Of a stretch of 64,000 nt of DNA, positions 57,272-64,000 are shown one piece after another. This DNA is from Vibrio hepatarius (lineage in GTDB: Bacteria > Pseudomonadota > Gammaproteobacteria > Enterobacterales > Vibrionaceae): the NCBI RefSeq assembly GCF_018860525.1, contig NZ_JAHKPM010000046.1, positions 1 through 64,000 of the forward strand, given 5' to 3'. Each line of letters begins with the position of its first letter. The first letter of the stretch is position 1. The position numbers and the translations under genes were made by a program. Below the pieces are notes generated by a model. That model did no database searches and was not told the DNA's origin. It saw nothing but the letters and a program-made list of their open reading frames with translations.

Positions 57272-60097
57272 ATGTTCAAAGACAGTAAAAACAAAGTTGA
57301 AACCATAATTAAAACTGGAGATGAGTTACAGTCGTCACGTCTTGATGCTCCCCAGCGCCTCAAAGAGTGCAGCTTTATTGTGAGTGTATTGACTTCCATT
57401 TTGGTGTCGGTGTCATTATTTACTTTTAATCCAGCAGATCCATCATGGTCTCAGACAGCATGGGGAGATGATATCCATAATGCAGGTGGTATTGTGGGAG
57501 CATGGTTAGCGGACACTCTGTTTTTTACCTTTGGTTCTTTGGCCTACCCAATACCAATTATTGCTGCGGTTACTGGTTGGTTTTTTTTTAGGAAGCGTGA
57601 AGAAGGTGAGTCTATTGACTTACTTTTGTGGGGTAGCCGATTACTCGGATTAACTGTGTTGATTATGACCAGCTGCGGGCTTGCGGATATCAACTTTGAT
57701 GACATTTGGTATTTTTCATCTGGGGGGGTGGTAGGTGATGTGTTAACAAGCCTTGCGCTTCCAACACTAAATACTCTTGGGACCACTTTGGTTTTTCTTT
57801 TTCTCTGGGGCGCTGGCTTCACATTACTTACTGGAATATCTTGGCTGACAATCGTTGACCGGCTCGGTGAGTATACGATGAGCTTGTTAACCGCCGTTAC
57901 CAATAAATTTCGCGGAGAAAAGGATGAGCTGATTGAACCTCAATTAGTAGATTCGACGGAGCATTCTAGCCCGGTTAACGAAGATCTTGAGTTGCTCGAA
58001 AGCATAGTACCGGAGCGAAAGGATTTAACGCCACGTAGATTTAATATTCATATGCCTGAAACTCACAACGAGCCTGTTATACCAGTGCCAGAAGTGATTA
58101 ACTCACCAGTTTTTGAGCCTTTAGATCCCGTATTTTCTGAGCCTAGTGATCAACAGCGTAATAAGCAGCTTGACGCCACTATTGAAGAGTTAGAAGCGGC
58201 AGCGCAGCATGAGGATGACTTTGCAGTTCAAGAAAATATCAATGATGTTGATGCTGTAAAAGAAGCCGATGAAGTTACCCAAACCACTAGGGTACAGAAT
58301 CAAACTATCTCTATTGAAAGTGAACTTGAGGCTGACATTAAATCTGAATACCTTCATCTAGAGCCGGTTAAATTTGAACAAATGGTTTCTAATACAGAGT
58401 TAGAAGAGTCAGAACCTGTTATTTCAACGTTTGATGTAGCTGAAGATGAGGTTGATATAGTCGATACTGCTCCCCAAGTTAATGCCAGCGATGAAGATTC
58501 GATGGCATTTCAAACTATTGTCGCACAAGCGCAATCAAAGGTTGTAGCGCAGCAAAACCCTTTCCTCGTTCAGAAAGAAATCAATTTGCCTACGCCTGCA
58601 GAACCGATGCCAACCCTTGAGCTTCTTTATCACCCTGAAAAACGTGAAAACTTTATTGATCGTCAAGCCCTTGAAGACATTGCAAGGCTTGTTGAGTCCA
58701 AACTTGCAGATTATAAAATTACAGCGGAAGTGGTGGGCATATTCCCAGGACCAGTTATTACCCGATTTGAACTTGATTTAGCACCTGGGGTGAAAGTAAG
58801 CCGTATTTCAGGGTTATCTATGGATTTGGCACGTTCGCTTTCTGCTCTGGCTGTCAGAGTAGTGGAGGTTATCCCAGGTAAACCATATGTTGGGCTTGAA
58901 TTACCGAACATGAGTCGCCAGACCGTCTATTTTTCCGATGTTGTGGCCAGCCCCCAGTTTGTTGATGCTAAGTCTCCAACTACGGTAGTACTTGGGGAAG
59001 ATATTGCTGGAGAAGCCGTTGTTGCTGATTTGTCCAAAATGCCTCATGTATTGGTGGCGGGTACTACAGGTTCTGGTAAATCAGTTGGCGTGAATGTAAT
59101 GATTCTCAGCATGCTTTATAAAGCTTCACCCGAAGATGTTCGCTTCATTATGATTGACCCCAAAATGCTTGAACTTTCGGTCTATGAGGGGATACCCCAT
59201 CTATTATCTGAAGTTGTGACAGATATGAAAGATGCTTCTAACGCCTTACGATGGTGTGTAGGTGAAATGGAGCGTCGCTACAAATTGATGTCGGCGCTTG
59301 GGGTTAGAAATATTAAAGGTTTTAATGATAAATTGAAACTAGCGGCTGAGGCTGGGCATCCAATTCATGATCCCCTGTGGCAAGCTGGTGATAGTATGGA
59401 CGAGCTTCCACCTTTACTTGAAAAGTTGCCGTACATTGTTGTTATCGTTGATGAGTTTGCCGACTTGATGATGGTGGTAGGTAAGAAAGTTGAAGAACTC
59501 ATAGCCCGCCTAGCTCAAAAAGCTAGGGCTGCTGGTATTCATTTAATCCTCGCTACTCAGCGGCCTTCGGTTGATGTGATTACTGGGTTAATAAAAGCAA
59601 ATATTCCAACTCGTGTTGCCTTTACTGTATCTACGAAAGTTGATTCTAGAACCATTCTGGATCAAGGTGGAGCCGAGTCCTTATTGGGCATGGGTGATAT
59701 GCTCTATCTTCCTCCTGGTTCTAGCCATACAGTACGTGTACATGGTGCATTTGCATCAGATGATGATGTACATGCTGTGGTTAATAATTGGAAGGCTCGT
59801 GGTAAGCCAAATTATATAGATGAAATTACCCATGGTGATCAAGGGCCAGAGGCTCTATTACCAGGTGAAAAATCAGAAGGTGAGGAGGAAATGGACCCTC
59901 TATTTGACCAAGTTGTTGAACATGTAGTTCAATCACGTCGAGGTTCAGTGTCCGGTGTTCAGAGACGTTTTAAAATAGGTTACAACCGTGCCGCACGAAT
60001 TGTTGAACAATTAGAGGCTCAAGGCATAGTGAGTGCTCCTGGGCATAACGGTAACCGTGAAGTACTAGCGCCAGCCCCTGGCCGGGAAGTGAACTAG
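57272..60097 (+). CDS. ftsK: DNA translocase FtsK
   Basis: A 941-residue cell-division translocase: four N-terminal membrane segments (residues about 28-180), a long acidic Glu/Val/Pro-rich linker (about 195-430), the motor domain with Walker A GTTGSGKS (K603) and Walker [14 protein letters not shown], and the C-terminal gamma winged-helix ([28 protein letters not shown]) that reads KOPS sites and activates XerCD. The start at 57272 ([13 protein letters not shown]) matches other Vibrio FtsK proteins; a TTG 20 codons earlier lies close to the lrp terminator. Ribosome binding site is weak. It coordinates chromosome segregation with septation. Confidence 0.95.
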   Translation: MFKDSKNKVETIIKTGDELQSSRLDAPQRLKECSFIVSVLTSILVSVSLFTFNPADPSWSQTAWGDDIHNAGGIVGAWLADTLFFTFGSLAYPIPIIAAVTGWFFFRKREEGESIDLLLWGSRLLGLTVLIMTSCGLADINFDDIWYFSSGGVVGDVLTSLALPTLNTLGTTLVFLFLWGAGFTLLTGISWLTIVDRLGEYTMSLLTAVTNKFRGEKDELIEPQLVDSTEHSSPVNEDLELLESIVPERKDLTPRRFNIHMPETHNEPVIPVPEVINSPVFEPLDPVFSEPSDQQRNKQLDATIEELEAAAQHEDDFAVQENINDVDAVKEADEVTQTTRVQNQTISIESELEADIKSEYLHLEPVKFEQMVSNTELEESEPVISTFDVAEDEVDIVDTAPQVNASDEDSMAFQTIVAQAQSKVVAQQNPFLVQKEINLPTPAEPMPTLELLYHPEKRENFIDRQALEDIARLVESKLADYKITAEVVGIFPGPVITRFELDLAPGVKVSRISGLSMDLARSLSALAVRVVEVIPGKPYVGLELPNMSRQTVYFSDVVASPQFVDAKSPTTVVLGEDIAGEAVVADLSKMPHVLVAGTTGSGKSVGVNVMILSMLYKASPEDVRFIMIDPKMLELSVYEGIPHLLSEVVTDMKDASNALRWCVGEMERRYKLMSALGVRNIKGFNDKLKLAAEAGHPIHDPLWQAGDSMDELPPLLEKLPYIVVIVDEFADLMMVVGKKVEELIARLAQKARAAGIHLILATQRPSVDVITGLIKANIPTRVAFTVSTKVDSRTILDQGGAESLLGMGDMLYLPPGSSHTVRVHGAFASDDDVHAVVNNWKARGKPNYIDEITHGDQGPEALLPGEKSEGEEEMDPLFDQVVEHVVQSRRGSVSGVQRRFKIGYNRAARIVEQLEAQGIVSAPGHNGNREVLAPAPGREVN

Positions 60098-60122
60098 GAA
60101 ATTAAACAGGATTTATTCAGTA

Positions 60123-60157
60123 AAAAGCAAGAGCAGTGTAGCTCTTGCTTTTTCTTG
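60123..60157. terminator. Bidirectional terminator between ftsK and dsbB
   Basis: A 12-base stem (60123-60134 and 60141-60152) with a 6-base loop, A run before and T run after; it serves both convergent genes. Confidence 0.88.
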
Positions 60158-60182
60158 TCTTGGTATTTATACAGTGGGGGTG

Positions 60183-60704
60183 TTATTTTTTACCGCTGTT
60201 AAATTGAGCAAGCACAATAAATGTTAATGCTATCAGATTCCCAGCAAAGATAACCACTAGCCACTGTGGCATTGATAAGCCCAAAAACTGCCACACAATC
60301 TCACTGCAATCGCCATAGGCTTCAAATAGCCATGGGGCCCATTGGTTTATAGGGGCCCAATCTGGGAAGGTGACAAACAGATCGCAAGTTGCAAAAGGAG
60401 AGGGGTTAAATTGGTAGTCAACGTGTTCTAATGCCAAAATAAGCCCTTTATAAGCGCCGACTCCCCATGCAGTCAGGCCTAGCCATCGAATTAATGGATT
60501 TCGAGGTGCTATTACGCCAATGATTGCAGCACCGCCAATAGCCAACATGGCGACTCGTTCATAAATACACATGACACAAGGTGATAGCTGCATGACATGC
60601 TGAAAGAATAAGGCGGCTGCTTCAAATAAAATGACTGAAAGTAGTAATAACAGCCAAGAAAGCCGAGTTTTAGAAAAGGTATTGAGAGTGCAAAGAACGT
60701 TCAC
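60183..60704 (-). CDS. dsbB: Disulfide bond formation protein B
   Basis: A 173-residue inner-membrane protein with four membrane segments and both redox pairs: C43/C46 in SPCVMCIYER and C107/C133 in the second periplasmic loop, at spacings almost equal to those in E. coli (41/44, 104/130). It reoxidises DsbA and passes electrons to quinone. It starts with GTG at 60704, with agga upstream. Many of the secreted enzymes in this window need disulfides. Confidence 0.95.
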   Translation of the reverse strand: MNVLCTLNTFSKTRLSWLLLLLSVILFEAAALFFQHVMQLSPCVMCIYERVAMLAIGGAAIIGVIAPRNPLIRWLGLTAWGVGAYKGLILALEHVDYQFNPSPFATCDLFVTFPDWAPINQWAPWLFEAYGDCSEIVWQFLGLSMPQWLVVIFAGNLIALTFIVLAQFNSGKK

Positions 60705-60721
60705 AGATTTATCCTGTTGTA

Positions 60722-60749
60722 AAAAAGCTCTGACTATTCAGAGCTTTTT
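60722..60749 (-). terminator. Hairpin between nhaB and dsbB
   Basis: A 12-base stem (60722-60733 and 60738-60749) with a 4-base loop. On the minus strand it ends in a run of T, so it should terminate nhaB transcripts, though read-through into dsbB is possible. Confidence 0.8.
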
Positions 60750-60830
60750 ACCGCGTAAAAGTTTCGCTTTCAACCAAAACTTTTATTTGTAGTGATCAAA
60801 GGTTTTTACCATAAGTTGCTGAACCGTAAA

Positions 60831-62420
60831 TTAGTGGCCATTAGATATTGCTTGGTTTGGTTCACCAGTATGTTGGACAATCCAGCCTAAATCATAAAAC
60901 CAAGCAGTCATAGGCTCGACTAAAAAGATGATCCCAGCAAGACCTACTAGTGTTAGCACTATAGTGTAGGGTAACGCCATGATCACCATACGACTATATG
61001 ATAGGCGTATTAGTGGTGCTAATGCAGACGTTAGCAAAAACAGAAATGCAGCCTGGCCGTTTGGCGTAGCAACGGAAGGTAAATTTGTCCCTGTATTAAT
61101 AGCAACAGCGAGTAAATCAAACTGATCACGTGTAATGATGCCCTCCAGCAAGGCTGTTTTGACTTCATTAATATATACTGTTCCGACAAAAACATTGTCT
61201 GACACCATAGATAACAGACCATTGGCGATATAAAATAGTGCCAACTGAGTGCTTTTATCTTCTACATGAAGCACAGTATCTATCACTGGTTTGAACAGTT
61301 GCTGATCAATAATAACGGCTACGATTGAAAAGAAAACGGCAAGAAGGGCAGTAAAGGGAAGCGCCTCTTCAAATGCTTTGCCAAGAGAATGTTCTTCAAT
61401 CACACCTGTAAAAGCGGTAGCAAGAATAATGACAGATAAACCTATCAACCCTACTGCAGCAAGGTGGAAGGCTAAGCCTAGGATTAACCAGATTGCAATA
61501 ACACCTTGAATCCACAGTTTAGCGACATCCTGTTTGGTGCGATTTTTGCGTTCTTGATTGTCAAAATCCACCAAAATCTTACGAACGTTATCAGGTAAAC
61601 GGCTGCCATAGCCACATATTTTTAGTTTCTCAACCAAAGCGCTGGTAAGAAGGCCAAACACAAATACGGGAGCAGTGATTGGTAACATACGAATAATGAA
61701 TTCGCCAAATTGCCAGCTTGCTTGATCAGCAATAATAAGGTTTTGGGGCTCTCCGACCATAGTCATAACACCACCCAAAGCCGTACCCACACCAGCGTGC
61801 ATCAAAAGTGAGCGCAGAAAAGACCGGTAATTTTCCAAATCATCACGAGTCAGCTCACATAAGTGATCGTCTTTGGTATGGTCATGGGACGCACTAGAAC
61901 GAATCCCCGATGCGACCTTATGATAAATAGCGTAAAAACCGACTGCCACACTGATAACCACAGCAATCACTGTTAGAGCATCTAGGAATGCCGATAGAAA
62001 AGCAGAAGCAAAGCAAAAAGCCACAGAAAGTAAACTCTTTGAACGAATACCAAGTAGGATCTTTGTGAATATGAATAGCAGTAATTGCTTCATAAAATAG
62101 ATGCCAGCGACCATAAAAACCAGCAAAAGTAGCACTTCAATATTCGCGACAAGCTCATGTTTTACTTGTTCAGGACTTGTCATACCGATAGCGATCGCTT
62201 CTATGGCAAGTAACCCACCTGGTTGTAATGGGTAACATTTTAATGCCATAGCGAGGGTAAAGATAAACTCCGCAACGAGTAGCCACCCTGCGACAAAAGG
62301 GTCAACAAAGAAAAAAACAAGTGGGTTGATTAGCAGGAATAAAAAGATGGTAACTTTATACCAATCTGGTGCTTTGCCTAAGAAATTTTTTATGAAAGCA
62401 TTTCCGAGCGACATCGGCAT
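60831..62420 (-). CDS. nhaB: Na+/H+ antiporter NhaB
   Basis: A 529-residue, highly hydrophobic antiporter with about twelve membrane segments. It begins [19 protein letters not shown] and has [51 protein letters not shown] and [30 protein letters not shown], all family hallmarks. It expels Na+ in exchange for H+, which suits a marine organism. Met3 (62414) is an alternative start. In vibrios and enterobacteria nhaB is divergent from fadR, as here. Confidence 0.96.
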   Translation of the reverse strand: MPMSLGNAFIKNFLGKAPDWYKVTIFLFLLINPLVFFFVDPFVAGWLLVAEFIFTLAMALKCYPLQPGGLLAIEAIAIGMTSPEQVKHELVANIEVLLLLVFMVAGIYFMKQLLLFIFTKILLGIRSKSLLSVAFCFASAFLSAFLDALTVIAVVISVAVGFYAIYHKVASGIRSSASHDHTKDDHLCELTRDDLENYRSFLRSLLMHAGVGTALGGVMTMVGEPQNLIIADQASWQFGEFIIRMLPITAPVFVFGLLTSALVEKLKICGYGSRLPDNVRKILVDFDNQERKNRTKQDVAKLWIQGVIAIWLILGLAFHLAAVGLIGLSVIILATAFTGVIEEHSLGKAFEEALPFTALLAVFFSIVAVIIDQQLFKPVIDTVLHVEDKSTQLALFYIANGLLSMVSDNVFVGTVYINEVKTALLEGIITRDQFDLLAVAINTGTNLPSVATPNGQAAFLFLLTSALAPLIRLSYSRMVIMALPYTIVLTLVGLAGIIFLVEPMTAWFYDLGWIVQHTGEPNQAISNGH

Positions 62421-63106
62421 GATATTTTTACTCTTAAACGTTGTAATGAATAGACACTTTGGGTGCTTAAAACTGAGCGTCTGGGCAACATTGCTTAGGT
62501 TGTTTCTATTTTGAAGATAGAAGGCAACATAAAAATGTTTAAACAGACTTTATTCAACAGTGGCTTAGCGAAAAAGGATGGTTTACCTTGCACTTTTGCT
62601 AAATCATTCCCTGAGAAAAAAAAGCACTCCTTACTTGGGGCGCAACTCTACTCCTCAAGTTAATTTAGTCAATAATAAACACTCTAATGATAAAAATCAT
62701 AGTGAACTTTTGTCCAAAAACGCGATCCCAGTTACGTTAAAATGGGGTGAGAGTTGTGAAAAAAAACAATTCATGGTGCCTATAAACTCAGATGCTTAAA
62801 TACAGTAGTTTATATCACTTAATTGCATCAGTTTTTGCCTACTTAGTTGTAAATAAGAAAGAGCGCTCATAGCCACTAATACACTACAAAACATGAACTA
62901 ATGTACGATCCCTTTGATAAAAATAAACATTAAATGACTTTGGCAATGTATGAATAAATCTATAATTGCATAATTAACATTAGATTTTTTGCTCTATATG
63001 AGTTTTTACACTTTGTTTGCGATTGTCCTGTTTCCGATACACGAAAACTAGTGGTATGATGAGTGATATTAGACCCTATAAATCAGAATATTGGATAGCT
63101 AAACAC
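62421..63106. promoter_or_regulatory. Divergent region between nhaB and fadR
   Basis: About 690 bases holding the promoters of nhaB and fadR. Apart from one possible short, interrupted reading frame (62535-62799) I see no gene. FadR usually controls neighbouring promoters, but I could not locate a confident FadR site. Confidence 0.45.
62535..62799 (+). pseudogene. Possible small gene interrupted at an A8 run
   Basis: ATG at 62535 opens a 42-codon frame ([20 protein letters not shown]...) that runs into eight A residues at 62616-62623 and stops at 62661-62663. A second frame passes through the same A run and continues to 62799 (ending KKQFMVPINSDA). Removing one A would join them into a single protein of about 88 residues. 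This may be a phase-variable or decayed gene, a sequencing error, or chance. The ribosome binding site is weak (aagg), and I recognise neither half. Confidence 0.3.
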
Positions 63107-63946
63107 ATGGTCATTAAGGCAAAGAGCCCAGCAGGCTTTGCAGAAAAATACATCATTGAGAGTATTTGGAAAGGGCGTTTCCCACCAGGTTCTATTCTTC
63201 CCGCTGAACGCGAACTTTCTGAACTGATTGGGGTGACTCGTACAACACTTCGTGAAGTACTACAGCGCTTGGCTCGTGATGGTTGGTTAACGATACAACA
63301 CGGAAAACCGACCAAAGTTAACCAGTTTATGGAAACGTCAGGGCTGCATATTCTTGATACCTTGATGACTTTGGATGCCGATAATGCGACTTCTATTGTA
63401 GAAGATTTACTCGCAGCCCGTACAAATATCAGTCCTATTTTCATGCGTTATGCTTTTAAAGCGAATAAAGAAAGCTCTGAGCGAACGATCAGTGGCGTAA
63501 TCGAATCTTGTGAAAATCTTCTCGCCTCAGAATCATGGGAAGACTTCATGTCTTCGTCACCCTATGCAGAAAAAATTCGGCAGTTTGTCAAAGATGATGG
63601 AGAGCGTGACGAAGAAAAACGTCATGCTACTTTACTGGCGAAGACTTTCAATTTTTACGACTACATGCTTTTCCAGCGTTTAGCTTTTCATTCAGGCAAT
63701 CAAATCTATGGTTTGATATTTAATGGACTTAAAAAGTTGTATGATCGCGTTGGCAGTTATTATTTTTCAAATCCTATAGCGAGAGAGCTAGCGCTACAGT
63801 TCTACCGTGACTTATTGGAAGTTTGTGAGACGGGTAATCGTGATCGTATTATCGTTATTATCCGGCATTATGGAATGGAAAGTGCTCAGATTTGGAATGA
63901 GATGAAGAACTCACTGCCAACTAATTTTACTGAAGATGATAGTTAA
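63107..63946 (+). CDS. fadR: Fatty acid metabolism regulator FadR
   Basis: A 279-residue GntR-family regulator beginning [21 protein letters not shown], with the winged helix-turn-helix [41 protein letters not shown] and a helical acyl-CoA-binding domain. Vibrio FadR is about 40 residues longer than the 239-residue E. coli protein because of an insertion in the effector domain, here around residues 130-170 ([24 protein letters not shown]...), so the length supports both the call and the genus. It represses fatty acid degradation and activates unsaturated fatty acid synthesis. The start at 63107 is preferred over in-frame upstream codons beginning at 63017. Confidence 0.96.
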   Translation: MVIKAKSPAGFAEKYIIESIWKGRFPPGSILPAERELSELIGVTRTTLREVLQRLARDGWLTIQHGKPTKVNQFMETSGLHILDTLMTLDADNATSIVEDLLAARTNISPIFMRYAFKANKESSERTISGVIESCENLLASESWEDFMSSSPYAEKIRQFVKDDGERDEEKRHATLLAKTFNFYDYMLFQRLAFHSGNQIYGLIFNGLKKLYDRVGSYYFSNPIARELALQFYRDLLEVCETGNRDRIIVIIRHYGMESAQIWNEMKNSLPTNFTEDDS

Positions 63947-63971
63947 TATATTTCTTTATTCGTAATGAACG

Positions 63972-63999
63972 AAAACAGGCCTGCTAGTCGGCCTGTTTT
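63972..63999 (+). terminator. Rho-independent terminator after fadR
   Basis: A 10-base stem aaaacaggcc / ggcctgtttt (63972-63981 and 63990-63999) with an 8-base loop and a T run at the window edge. Confidence 0.85.
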
Positions 64000-64000
64000 T

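Noticed and set aside
62610..62630. A_AAA_AAG tract as a programmed -1 frameshift signal
   Set aside because: A -1 shift would not lead into the longer downstream frame; a +1 shift or a one-base change is needed.

Overview
The window is chromosomal DNA of a marine Vibrio; the species cannot be fixed from sequence alone. Three things point there: the housekeeping block at the right end (ackA-pta, yfbV, ald/lrp, ftsK, dsbB, nhaB, and the long 279-residue Vibrio-type FadR), a two-zinc aminopeptidase that closely matches the Vibrio proteolyticus enzyme as I remember it, and a vibriolysin-type protease. Gene density is high, intergenic DNA is AT-rich, and I saw no rRNA, tRNA, CRISPR array, prophage or insertion sequence.

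Region 1 (1-6.6 kb) is accessory. It holds a secreted protein of unknown function, a free-standing nucleotidyl cyclase toxin of the ExoY / edema factor / CyaA family with its catalytic residues intact, three tandem periplasmic solute-binding-like proteins without a transporter, and an ABC-F ATPase. Region 2 (6.9-11.3 kb) is a two-gene signalling pair: a response regulator carrying a degenerate GGDEF and an intact EAL domain, and its probable sensor kinase. Region 3 (11.4-18.4 kb) has an AGCS amino-acid/sodium symporter and a four-gene taurine (or hypotaurine) cluster: a MocR/TauR regulator, a taurine-pyruvate-type aminotransferase, a TauE/SafE exporter and a SafD-like aldehyde dehydrogenase. 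The divergent promoter region contains inverted repeats and a TauR-box-like sequence.

Region 4 (18.6-43 kb) is mainly an exoenzyme and export region. It encodes a small cupin, two small secreted proteins (one DUF4360), a sphingomyelinase-like phosphodiesterase, an oomycete GP42-type transglutaminase fused to a ricin-B lectin, vibriolysin with PPC and chitin-binding domains, a five-gene MacA/TolC/double-permease/ATPase export operon preceded by an 11-codon reading frame with a very strong ribosome binding site, a GbpA-like AA10 LPMO, a trypsin-fold protease, an M28 aminopeptidase, two chemoreceptors and an orphan glycine-betaine-type binding protein. Together these suit a life on chitin and animal tissue: degrade, sense, take up. 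Region 5 (43-49 kb) is a complete oppABCDF peptide importer, the natural sink for the protease products.

Region 6 (48.9-64 kb) is core: glutathionyl-hydroquinone reductase, a membrane diguanylate cyclase, ackA-pta, yfbV, ald divergent from lrp, ftsK, dsbB, nhaB and fadR, most separated by clear Rho-independent terminators. The best leads are the stand-alone ExoY-like cyclase, the short peptide ORF attached to the export operon, the transglutaminase-lectin fusion, and the operator architecture of the taurine cluster.
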